Source: an archaeon MnTg01 (GTDB taxonomy: Archaea > Thermoproteota > Nitrososphaeria > Nitrososphaerales > Nitrosopumilaceae). Taken from it: a stretch of DNA of 6,077 nucleotides. The stretch is taken from positions 1-6,077 of the forward strand of contig BFAR01000151.1 of the NCBI GenBank assembly GCA_008974855.1, given 5' to 3'. The notes under the pieces were generated by a model. The model was not told where the DNA came from. It did not search any database and saw nothing but the letters and a program-made list of their open reading frames with translations. Positions within the stretch are counted from its first letter, which is position 1. Every line of letters starts with the position of its first letter. Of this stretch, positions 1-5,881 are shown piece after piece. Position numbers and translations under genes: made by a program.

Positions 1-761
1 ATGAGAAGTTAGGACATAAAATGCCTCGTGGAATTTTATTACATGGTCCTAGTGGAACTGGAAAAACATTACTAGCTAAAGCTGTAGCTACTGAAAGCGA
101 AGCTAACTTTGTTTCTGTTCGAGGACCAGAGCTACTTTCAAAATGGGTTGGGGAATCTGAAAGAGGAATTAGAGAAATATTTCGAAGAGCAAGACAAGCA
201 TCACCTTGTGTAATATTCTTTGATGAAATTGACTCCATTGCTCCCATTCGAGGTGTAGGTGGAGAAACTGCAGTTACAGAAAGAGTTGTTAGTCAACTTT
301 TAACAGAACTTGATGGAATGGAAAATATGCATGGTGTAGTAGTTCTTGCAGCTACAAACAGAGCAGATATGATTGATACTGCATTACTCCGACCGGGACG
401 ATTTGATAAAATTATTCAAATTCCGATGCCTGATAAAGAAAGTAGAAAGAAAATACTGGAGATTAATGTAAAAGAAATTCCTGCTGACACTGATTCTCAG
501 AGCCCAGATTTTGTTAATATAGAAAAAATTGCAGACCAAACAGATGGAATGAGTGGAGCTGATGTTGCTGCTATTTCAAATACAGCAGTTTCATTAGTTA
601 TACATGAATTTCTAGATGATCATCCCGACGCTAAAGAGGCTGAAAAGGCTGCAGAGAAAGCTAAAATAAAAATGAAGCACTTTATAGAGGCTGTGAAGAA
701 AGTAAGGGATCAAAAAGATCTAAAGCTTGGACAGAAAGTTGTCGCATCTTACTACAGGTAG
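1..761 (+). CDS. Cdc48/VAT-type AAA+ ATPase, C-terminal (D2) part, 5'-truncated by window edge
   Basis: This is the last AAA+ module of a Cdc48/p97/VAT-family unfoldase, a hexameric ring that extracts and unfolds proteins using ATP in the cytoplasm. The reading frame is open to the left edge (codons from position 3, reading EKLGHK before the Met codon at 21), so that ATG is internal. Numbering from this Met: Walker A GPSGTGKT at 9-16, pore-loop KWVGESE at 41-47, Walker B VIFFDEID at 64-71, sensor-1 Asn113 in ATN, and the second region of homology ending in LRPGRFD (123-129) with arginine fingers R124 and R127. The small helical lid follows, then a Lys/Glu/Ala-rich helix. The pattern [19 protein letters not shown] is typical of the D2 ring. 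The protein ends in YYR, which fits the HbYX motif used by proteasomal ATPases to dock on the 20S core; that role is inferred. The N-domain and D1 should lie left of the window. A different AAA+ paralogue of the same family cannot be excluded. Confidence 0.93.
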   Translation, partial: EKLGHKMPRGILLHGPSGTGKTLLAKAVATESEANFVSVRGPELLSKWVGESERGIREIFRRARQASPCVIFFDEIDSIAPIRGVGGETAVTERVVSQLLTELDGMENMHGVVVLAATNRADMIDTALLRPGRFDKIIQIPMPDKESRKKILEINVKEIPADTDSQSPDFVNIEKIADQTDGMSGADVAAISNTAVSLVIHEFLDDHPDAKEAEKAAEKAKIKMKHFIEAVKKVRDQKDLKLGQKVVASYYR

Positions 762-773
762 TTTTAATAAAAT
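762..773 (+). promoter_or_regulatory. Probable TATA box of gatD
   Basis: TTTTAATAAAAT begins directly after the cdc48 stop codon. Its centre is about 26 nt upstream of the gatD ATG, the distance expected if transcription starts at or beside the start codon (leaderless mRNA). No Shine-Dalgarno sequence is present in the 32-nt gap, which supports this reading. AT-rich background makes any single box uncertain. Confidence 0.5.
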
Positions 774-793
774 AGCCAATCTAATCCACCTAA

Positions 794-2083
794 ATGTCAG
801 AATATAGAGGCTATACAGGAGCATCTCTTACATTTCTAAAAGAATCTAAAGTAAAGGTGGGAGATTCAGTTAAGATTACAGAAGATTTAACATATACAGG
901 CATAATTATGCCTCGTTATGAAAACACTGATGATAATCACATTGCTATTAAGCTAAAAAGTGGTTATAACATAGGAATAGAGATTAAGAAAATTAAAAAA
1001 ATTGAATTAATCTCATCTGAAAAAATAGAAAAAAAATCTACATCGGAGGTTAAATCTGATTCGACTTTACCAAAAATTTTACTTTTATCAACAGGCGGGA
1101 CCATTGCAAGTAAAATTGATTATAGAACTGGTGCTGTAACACCAGCCTTAAGTGCTGAAGATCTTAGTGCTGCTGTACCTGAATTAGCAGAGATTGCAAA
1201 TATTGATGCTAGTGTCCTTTTTTCTGAATATTCTGAAAATCTTGAACCTGAACACTGGAAGAAAATTGCAGAAAAACTTGATTCTTATGCAAAATCAGAT
1301 TACAAAGGAATTGTTGTAGCACATGGAACAGATACTATGCAATACAGTGCTGCATTTCTTTCCTTTGCATTGGCAGGATATCCCGTGCCTATAGTTTTAG
1401 TTGGTTCACAAAGATCCTCAGATCGACCTTCATCAGATGCAGCATTAAACTTGATTTCCGCAGTTCGATTTGTTGTAGAATCTAATACTCAGGGCGTTTT
1501 TGTTGTAATGCATCATAATGAAAGTGATGATTTAGCTGTTGCACATTTAGGAACACGGGTTAGAAAAAATCATACTAGTAAGAGAAGTGCATTTCAAACA
1601 ATAGGTAATGATCCAGCTTTTCTTATTTTTGATAAAAAAATTGAACAAAATTTGAAAACTGATTTTTTTAAGCAAAGAGAATACAATCCAAAATTAAATT
1701 TTGATAAGCATGTAGCTCTTGTAAAGTATCATCCAGGTTATGACCCAAAAATTATTGATTTTTTTATAAAATCAGGATATAAAGCGATAATTTTTGAAGG
1801 GACTGGTTTAGGCCATATTGGAAAAACAATGTATGAGTATGTTAAAAAGGCAAATGAAAATGGATTATTTATGGGAATGACCTCGCAATGTATTGATGGA
1901 CGTGTTGGGATGAATGTGTATGAGAGCGGCAGAGACCTTCTTGAACTTGGTATAATACCATTATCAGATATGATTCCTGAAACTGCTTTAGTAAAGGCAA
2001 TGTGGGCTCTAGGAAATTCTACGAATGTTGAAGAAATGAAAAATTTAATGTTACAAAATATTGCCTCTGAATTTTCCGATTAA
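794..2083 (+). CDS. gatD: Glu-tRNA(Gln) amidotransferase subunit D (asparaginase-like, ammonia-producing)
   Basis: GatD hydrolyses glutamine to release ammonia, which its partner GatE uses to amidate Glu-tRNA(Gln) in archaea lacking a glutaminyl-tRNA synthetase. The 429-residue length is normal for the family. Residues about 1-75 form the small N-terminal beta domain found in GatD but not in plain asparaginases. A polar Lys/Ser linker (75-92) leads into the L-asparaginase I-like domain. Catalytic motifs are intact: LLSTGGTIAS (nucleophile-type Thr103), AHGTDTM at 176-182 (Thr179, Asp180) and Lys258 in RVRKNHTS, aligned with the catalytic Lys of bacterial asparaginases. The C-terminal asparaginase lobe continues to residue 429. 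The ATG start is chosen because the N-terminal domain begins immediately after it; no Shine-Dalgarno is visible, consistent with a leaderless transcript. gatE follows 30 nt downstream. The N-terminal domain and the GatE partner make a free asparaginase unlikely. Confidence 0.96.
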   Translation: MSEYRGYTGASLTFLKESKVKVGDSVKITEDLTYTGIIMPRYENTDDNHIAIKLKSGYNIGIEIKKIKKIELISSEKIEKKSTSEVKSDSTLPKILLLSTGGTIASKIDYRTGAVTPALSAEDLSAAVPELAEIANIDASVLFSEYSENLEPEHWKKIAEKLDSYAKSDYKGIVVAHGTDTMQYSAAFLSFALAGYPVPIVLVGSQRSSDRPSSDAALNLISAVRFVVESNTQGVFVVMHHNESDDLAVAHLGTRVRKNHTSKRSAFQTIGNDPAFLIFDKKIEQNLKTDFFKQREYNPKLNFDKHVALVKYHPGYDPKIIDFFIKSGYKAIIFEGTGLGHIGKTMYEYVKKANENGLFMGMTSQCIDGRVGMNVYESGRDLLELGIIPLSDMIPETALVKAMWALGNSTNVEEMKNLMLQNIASEFSD

Positions 2084-2084
2084 T

Positions 2085-2091
2085 CTTTTAA
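2085..2091 (+). promoter_or_regulatory. Possible TATA box of gatE
   Basis: CTTTTAA (in the context TAATCTTTTAAGCC) lies just after the gatD stop and is centred 26 nt upstream of the GTG start of gatE. The position matches the other start-proximal boxes in this window. The sequence is a weak match on its own, and gatE may equally be co-transcribed with gatD. Confidence 0.35.
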
Positions 2092-2113
2092 GCCAATTAA
2101 TAGTAGATAACTT

Positions 2114-4030
2114 GTGTCTGAATTAGATATAGATAAAATCGGATTAAAGGTAGGATTAGAAATTCATCAACAGCTTTCAACCAATAAAAAATTATTTTGT
2201 AATTGTTCATCTACAGAGACAAGTGAATTTACTTCCAAATTTTCTCGAAAATTAAGGGCCACAAAAAGTGAATTGGGAACATATGATCCAGCAGCATTAT
2301 TTGAAAGTGCAAAATCTAAGAGAATGATATACTACACAAATCCAGATAGTTGTTGTTTAGTCGAACAAGATGAAGAACCTCCTCATGAACTTGATCATGA
2401 TACAAAAAACATTGCCATACTTATTGCTAGTTCTCTAAAATCAAATATTTTTAGTGAAATTTACCCGATGAGAAAAATGGTAATTGACGGTTCAAATACC
2501 TCAGGTTTTCAAAGAACGATGTTAATTTCTCAAGGCGGATATCTAGATGTAGAAGGGAAAAAAATTGGAATTCAATCAATATGTCTTGAAGAAGACGCTG
2601 CAAAATTATTAGATGATAGAGAAACTGAACGTGATTTTAGTCTTGAACGGCTAGGAATTCCCCTTGTAGAGATTGCCTTGGAACCTGTAAATGCGAGACC
2701 CTCAGAAATGAGAAAAATTGCACTTACGTTAGGTAGACTATTACGAACTACAAAGAAAGTTGCTAGAGGACTAGGTTCAATTAGGCAAGATGTGAATGTT
2801 TCGATAAGTAACAGTGGAATTGTAGAAGTAAAAGGAGTACAACAATTAGATCAGCTTGAAAAAGTTGTAGAATATGAAGCAAAAAGACAACATGGTTTAA
2901 TTTTAATTTCACAAAAGTTAGCAAAATTAAATCTAGAGAAAATTTCTAAACGAGAGAATGTTTTTGATGTTACTGAAATAATGAAAGAATGTAAATCAAA
3001 GATAATACAAAAATTGCTTAAAGAAAAAGCAGTAATTAAAGTAATAAAAATAAAAAATTTTTCCGGAATGTTTAGTTTTTCTCCTTATGAAAACATTAGA
3101 TTAGGTAAAGAATTAGGTCAGTTAGTTAGATTTTTCGGAATTGGAGGAATATTTCATTCTGATGAATTACCAAATTATGGAATAGAGAATTCAGATATTG
3201 AAAAAATAAAAAATTTGATACAAATTAATGATAATGATGGTTTCTTAATAATTGCTGGAAATAATTCTAAGATTGATTTTGCAATAGACTCTATTATTAA
3301 TAGAATTGATGATGCAAAACTTGGGGTTCCTGCTGAAACTAGAATGGCTACACAAACTGGAGAGACAGTTTATCTACGACCTAGACCAGGTGCATCAAGA
3401 ATGTATCCTGAAACAGATATTCCCCCAATTATTGTTACAAAAGACGAAATAAATTTTGCAGAAAAAAATATTCCAAAATCATGGGATGAATCATTATGTG
3501 ACCTTCAAAAAAAGTATGAACTTAATCCTCAGCTAGCTGAACAAATTTTTGATTCAGAGTATTTAGAATTATTTGAAAAAATTAGTACAAATAAAAAGAG
3601 TTCTCCTAATTTTGTTGCATCGGTACTTTGCTCTACAATTACAAATCTTGAACGACAGGGATTAGATCCTAATTTACTAAAACATGATGAAATCATCAAA
3701 ACATTTGAATTTCTTAACTTAGACAAAATATCCAAAGAATCAGTTGAAATGATTTTTGAACAGATAATGTCAGGTAAAACTAAATCCGTTGATGAGACAA
3801 TACAGAAATCATCCATAGGTACCTTAGATGATGAAGAATTAACAAAGATTGTAGATGAGATAATTCAAAAAAATCTAGAATTGATAAAAAATCAGGGATC
3901 TCACTCTATTGGTACCTTAATGGGCATCGCAATGAAGTCACTTAGAGGTAAAGCATCTGGAGAAAAAATAAACCAATTATTACAAAAAAAGATTATAGAT
4001 ATACTTGACAAAAATAAAATTATGCCATAG
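2114..4030 (+). CDS. gatE: Glu-tRNA(Gln) amidotransferase subunit E (GatB-family kinase/transamidase)
   Basis: GatE binds misacylated Glu-tRNA(Gln), phosphorylates the glutamyl gamma-carboxylate with ATP and transfers ammonia supplied by GatD. The 638-residue product is the usual GatE size, longer than bacterial GatB because of an inserted AspRS-like GAD domain. The order is: GatB-like cradle from about 1-265, opening with GLKVGLEIHQQL, then SNTSGFQRT at 127-135, ICLEEDAAK, LGIPLVEIALEP and IRQDVNVS; the GAD insertion about 270-405; return to the cradle with LRPRPGASRMYPETDIPP (421-438); then helical and YqeY-like tail domains that recognise tRNA, ending with SGEKINQLLQKK. Cys29, Cys31, Cys80 and Cys81 lie where GatB enzymes often bind zinc; metal binding here is unproven. 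The start is GTG: no ATG or other credible start gives the conserved N-terminus, and the next Met is residue 71. No frameshift or lost motif is visible. Confidence 0.97.
   Translation: MSELDIDKIGLKVGLEIHQQLSTNKKLFCNCSSTETSEFTSKFSRKLRATKSELGTYDPAALFESAKSKRMIYYTNPDSCCLVEQDEEPPHELDHDTKNIAILIASSLKSNIFSEIYPMRKMVIDGSNTSGFQRTMLISQGGYLDVEGKKIGIQSICLEEDAAKLLDDRETERDFSLERLGIPLVEIALEPVNARPSEMRKIALTLGRLLRTTKKVARGLGSIRQDVNVSISNSGIVEVKGVQQLDQLEKVVEYEAKRQHGLILISQKLAKLNLEKISKRENVFDVTEIMKECKSKIIQKLLKEKAVIKVIKIKNFSGMFSFSPYENIRLGKELGQLVRFFGIGGIFHSDELPNYGIENSDIEKIKNLIQINDNDGFLIIAGNNSKIDFAIDSIINRIDDAKLGVPAETRMATQTGETVYLRPRPGASRMYPETDIPPIIVTKDEINFAEKNIPKSWDESLCDLQKKYELNPQLAEQIFDSEYLELFEKISTNKKSSPNFVASVLCSTITNLERQGLDPNLLKHDEIIKTFEFLNLDKISKESVEMIFEQIMSGKTKSVDETIQKSSIGTLDDEELTKIVDEIIQKNLELIKNQGSHSIGTLMGIAMKSLRGKASGEKINQLLQKKIIDILDKNKIMP
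4010..4014 (-). terminator. Possible oligo-T terminator for the 85-aa GRGT gene
   Basis: On the minus strand this reads TTTTT within ATTTTATTTTTGTC, roughly 55 nt past the stop codon of the small GRGT gene and inside the 3' end of gatE. Archaeal polymerase terminates at oligo-T tracts without a hairpin. Short T runs are frequent in AT-rich DNA, so this is only a candidate. Confidence 0.25.
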
Positions 4031-4066
4031 AGTGACATTCAATGAGATATCCGGAATTAGTAATGT

Positions 4067-4324
4067 CTATTCTATTTTTCTTCTACTGGTTCCACGTCCC
4101 ATGGAAACCCATCTGCCTTTACCAGTTGGTCTGCCTGAGGTTTCGGCTATATCACCAAGTTTAATCTTCTTAGTTCCACGTCCCATTGTAATGTAGACAT
4201 CTTTTGCTGCATCTTTAATTTTTTTCTGGTGTTCTTTGTATTTCTCTCCGGTCCATTTGTCTTCTGGTTTTTCAATTATTCTTCGTGAGGTGCCTCTTCC
4301 ACCTATTCTAACTACTTTACCCAT
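4067..4324 (-). CDS. Small basic protein with three GRGT motifs, function unknown
   Basis: I do not recognise a characterised family. The 85-residue product is rich in Lys, Arg and Gly, with no membrane segment, signal peptide or cysteine. It has a repeated design: GGRGTSRRIIE at 8-18, MGRGTKKIK at 47-55 and MGRGTSRRKIE at 75-85, so the first and last copies nearly mirror each other at the two ends. Between copies 1 and 2 lies a charged, probably helical segment (about 20-42, Trp24, Lys/Glu-rich); between copies 2 and 3 is SGRPTGKGRW (63-72). Basic Gly-Arg motifs suggest nucleic-acid or ribosome binding, but that is inference. The ATG is supported by a TATA-like box 26 nt upstream and no Shine-Dalgarno. 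It converges on gatE with a 36-nt gap and lies downstream of tRNA-Leu on the same strand. The coherent internal repeats argue that it is a real gene and not a chance frame. Confidence 0.75.
   Translation of the reverse strand: MGKVVRIGGRGTSRRIIEKPEDKWTGEKYKEHQKKIKDAAKDVYITMGRGTKKIKLGDIAETSGRPTGKGRWVSMGRGTSRRKIE
4075..4079 (+). terminator. Possible oligo-T terminator for gatE
   Basis: TTTTT in the context TCTATTTTTCTTCT lies 45 nt after the gatE stop codon, inside the 3' end of the convergent GRGT gene. It is the first run of five T after gatE and would suit intrinsic archaeal termination; no hairpin is needed or seen. Confidence 0.3.
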
Positions 4325-4346
4325 ATTACATCTAGAATTTACTACA

Positions 4347-4354
4347 GTTTAAAG
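4347..4354 (-). promoter_or_regulatory. Probable TATA box of the GRGT gene
   Basis: On the minus strand this reads CTTTAAAC, centred about 26 nt before the ATG at 4324. It lies in the 59-nt gap after tRNA-Leu and would let the small gene be transcribed on its own as a leaderless mRNA. Confidence 0.45.
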
Positions 4355-4383
4355 TTGTTCCTTAGTATTATTGAAGAATTTAA

Positions 4384-4468
4384 TGCGGGAAGTGGGATTT
4401 GAACCCACGAACTCCTAGGAGATAAGGATCTGAACCTTACGCCGTTGACCAGGCTGGGCGACTCCCGC
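4384..4468 (-). tRNA. tRNA-Leu, anticodon CAG
   Basis: This is a class II tRNA that decodes CUG. Read on the minus strand, the acceptor 5' strand GCGGGAG pairs with TTCCCGC at the 3' end (last pair G-U). The D arm is GCC/GGC with GG in the loop. The anticodon stem TAAGG/CCTTA encloses the 7-nt loop TTCAGAT with CAG at 4430-4432. The long variable arm CTCC-TA-GGAG marks Leu or Ser. The T arm is GTGGG/CCCAC with loop TTCAAAT, giving a B-box GGTTCAAATCC (4395-4405). The discriminator is A (4384), as in leucine tRNAs. No intron is visible because the loop is a normal 7 nt, and CCA is not encoded. A TATA-like stretch TTATTT (4490-4495, minus) lies about 24 nt upstream. Confidence 0.96.
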
Positions 4469-4489
4469 ATCGTAGAATTTAGGTTTCTG

Positions 4490-4495
4490 AAATAA
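4490..4495 (-). promoter_or_regulatory. Weak TATA-like element upstream of tRNA-Leu
   Basis: TTATTT on the minus strand is centred about 24 nt before the first tRNA base. A second AT-rich candidate, CATAATAAAG (4500-4509, minus), lies about 36 nt upstream and would fit better if transcription starts several bases before the mature 5' end. I cannot choose between them. Confidence 0.25.
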
Positions 4496-4543
4496 GATTC
4501 TTTATTATGCAAATACAAAAACAAACATACCCTACAAAAGATT

Positions 4544-4548
4544 GTGAT
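4544..4548 (+). promoter_or_regulatory. Possible short Shine-Dalgarno site deciding the TTG start at 4554
   Basis: GTGAT is complementary to the ATCAC portion of the usual archaeal 16S rRNA 3' tail and ends 5 nt before the TTG codon. Unlike the other genes here, this one has no convincing TATA box 26 nt upstream, so a leadered mRNA with this weak site is a reasonable alternative. Confidence 0.3.
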
Positions 4549-4553
4549 AGTAA

Positions 4554-4715
4554 TTGGAGTTTAGAGAGATTTATTGTAAAAACTGTAAGAAGGTTTTAGG
4601 TTCTTATAATGTAAAATATTATTCTGAAGCAAAAATTGCAGAATTGATAAAAGATAATCATGTTTTACATATCCGCCAAGGTCACCATTTGGATATAAGA
4701 AGAATTAAAAAATAA
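4554..4715 (+). CDS. 53-residue protein with a CxxC pair, TTG start, function unknown
   Basis: This short frame begins at TTG directly after an in-frame TAA (4551-4553) and ends at TAA. The product starts MEFREIYCKNCKKVLGSY. Cys8 and Cys11 form a CxxC knuckle of the zinc-ribbon type. A Lys/Glu/Ile helix follows (about 24-34), then HVLHIRQGHHLDIRRIKK at the C-terminus. His36, His39, His44 and His45 could supply the remaining metal ligands, so a small one-site zinc finger is plausible but unproven. The protein is basic with no membrane segment. It is divergent from tRNA-Leu and converges on dnaJ with a 28-nt gap. The amino-acid pattern is coherent and the stop falls neatly before the dnaJ end, which favours a real gene. 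No in-frame ATG is available, and GTG is absent near the start. No function can be assigned. Confidence 0.7.
   Translation: MEFREIYCKNCKKVLGSYNVKYYSEAKIAELIKDNHVLHIRQGHHLDIRRIKK
4707..4712 (-). terminator. Possible oligo-T terminator for dnaJ
   Basis: On the minus strand this reads TTTTTT within ATTATTTTTTAATTC, about 32 nt past the dnaJ stop codon. The same bases encode the terminal Lys-Lys of the opposing 53-residue gene. Confidence 0.3.
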
Positions 4716-4743
4716 TTATTTAAAATTTGTAAACATTATTCAT

Positions 4744-5847
4744 TTAGTTATCAAAAGTTTTTTCAAATTCCTTTAAGAGATTTTTTTGTTCTTTATCAAG
4801 TTTTTTAGGAATATTTACCACTAATCTAACATATTGATCTCCTCGCCCTCTAGAATTTAGTCGTGGAAGACCTTTTCCTTTTAATTTAATAATGGTATTT
4901 GGTTGGCTACCTTGTTCTACATTAATTTTTTCTACTCCGTCTAAATTAGGAACTTCAATGTTTTTTCCAAGAGATGCATCAATCATACTAATTTGTTTAT
5001 CATAAAAAATATCTGCTCCATCTCTCTTAAATTCAGAATGTGATAGAACTTGTATGCGTACTATTAAATCTCCATTTATTCCATCATGTACCGATTCACC
5101 TTCACCTGGAATAGTATAATCTCCAGAATCAATTCCAGGTGGGATATCAAACGGTAGATGTCTTATACCCTTTGTAATACCTCTGCCTTTACAGTTTTTG
5201 CAAGGTTTTTCTATTATTTTTCCTTGCCCGCGACAAGTGTGACATATTCCTACTGTCACAAAAGATGCAAACCCCATGTTTCTTGTTTGTCTCGTCTGTC
5301 CTTGTCCATTACATGTTTTACAAGTTATAGGTGATGAACCAGCTGCAGATCCAGAGCCAGTACAAGATGAACATTCTACATCTTTGTTCAGATTAATTTC
5401 CACATGTTTTCCATGAAGAACATCCTTCAACGTAATAGAAGTTTCATAAAGCAAATCTGCACCTTTTTGCTTTCTAAATCCTCCAAAACCAGATCCTCTG
5501 CCTAGAAGTGTTTCAAAAATTGATTGAAATCCTTGGCCACCACCTCTTCCAAAAAGATCACTAAATACGTCATCAAAATTTCCACTAGCTCCTTTGAAAA
5601 TATCTTCAGTACTATATTTTCCATCTACACCAGAATGCCCATACTGATCATAGAGATTTCTTTTTTCGGTATCAGATAATACAGCATAGGCTTCTGAAAT
5701 TTCTTTAAAATGTTCTGCAGCTTCTTCAGATTTATTTCTGTCTGGATGAAATTTTAGAGCAAGTTTTCTATACTGAGATTTTATTTCGTTTACAGATGAT
5801 GTTTTTGATACTCCTAAAACCTCATAATAGTCGCGTTTAGCACTCAT
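4744..5847 (-). CDS. dnaJ: Chaperone DnaJ (type I Hsp40)
   Basis: DnaJ is the cytoplasmic Hsp40 co-chaperone that delivers unfolded clients to DnaK and stimulates its ATPase. The 367-residue product has the full type I layout. The J domain covers 5-71 ([13 protein letters not shown] at 34-36, DQYGH). A Gly/Phe-rich linker spans about 86-128. The cysteine-rich domain (159-223) has all four CxxCxGxG repeats: CSSCTGSG 159, CKTCNGQG 176, CHTCRGQG 202 and CKNCKGRG 216; by family rule Cys159/162/216/219 bind one zinc and Cys176/179/202/205 the other. Beta-barrel substrate-binding domains follow ([41 protein letters not shown]), then a C-terminal dimerisation segment. The ATG start is right before the J domain. 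No Shine-Dalgarno is seen, but a TATA box sits 27 nt upstream. Hsp70-system genes in archaea are generally considered acquired from bacteria. The upstream same-strand gene, 34 nt away, is probably dnaK. Confidence 0.97.
   Translation of the reverse strand: MSAKRDYYEVLGVSKTSSVNEIKSQYRKLALKFHPDRNKSEEAAEHFKEISEAYAVLSDTEKRNLYDQYGHSGVDGKYSTEDIFKGASGNFDDVFSDLFGRGGGQGFQSIFETLLGRGSGFGGFRKQKGADLLYETSITLKDVLHGKHVEINLNKDVECSSCTGSGSAAGSSPITCKTCNGQGQTRQTRNMGFASFVTVGICHTCRGQGKIIEKPCKNCKGRGITKGIRHLPFDIPPGIDSGDYTIPGEGESVHDGINGDLIVRIQVLSHSEFKRDGADIFYDKQISMIDASLGKNIEVPNLDGVEKINVEQGSQPNTIIKLKGKGLPRLNSRGRGDQYVRLVVNIPKKLDKEQKNLLKEFEKTFDN
4758..4763 (+). terminator. Possible oligo-T terminator for the 53-residue gene
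   Basis: TTTTTT in the context AAAGTTTTTTCAAA lies 43 nt after the stop at 4715, inside the 3' end of the convergent dnaJ. It suits hairpin-free archaeal termination but is not unique in this AT-rich DNA. Confidence 0.25.
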
Positions 5848-5871
5848 ACTAATCTTAATTATTTTATTAAG

Positions 5872-5879
5872 TATAAATT
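5872..5879 (-). promoter_or_regulatory. TATA box of dnaJ
   Basis: AATTTATA on the minus strand, followed by CTTAAT, is centred about 27-28 nt before the dnaJ ATG and starts three bases after the upstream gene's stop codon. It is the best-matching box in the window and implies that dnaJ can be transcribed separately from the upstream gene, as a leaderless message. Confidence 0.55.
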
Positions 5880-5881
5880 AA

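Noticed and set aside
21..761. ATG at 21 as the true start of the AAA+ protein
   Set aside because: The frame is open to the left edge and continues with family-typical residues before this Met; starting here would leave almost nothing before Walker A.
786..791. CCACCT just before gatD as a ribosome-binding site
   Set aside because: It resembles the anti-Shine-Dalgarno sequence and not its complement, so it cannot pair with 16S rRNA; the gene is better explained as leaderless.
774..2097. AGCCAAT shared by the gatD (774-780) and gatE (2091-2097) leaders as a common operator
   Set aside because: A single 7-mer at slightly different distances from the starts (20 and 23 nt) is not enough, and no symmetry is visible.
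3529..3816. 95-residue minus-strand frame inside gatE
   Set aside because: It lies entirely opposite the conserved gatE coding sequence, has no recognisable motif, and is explained as a shadow frame.
4005..4196. 63-residue plus-strand frame spanning the gatE end
   Set aside because: It overlaps the gatE stop and runs antisense to the GRGT gene; its repeated VPRP residues are only the complement of the GRGT codons.
4342..4524. 60-residue minus-strand frame
   Set aside because: It covers the whole tRNA-Leu gene on the same strand; the bases are fully explained by the tRNA.
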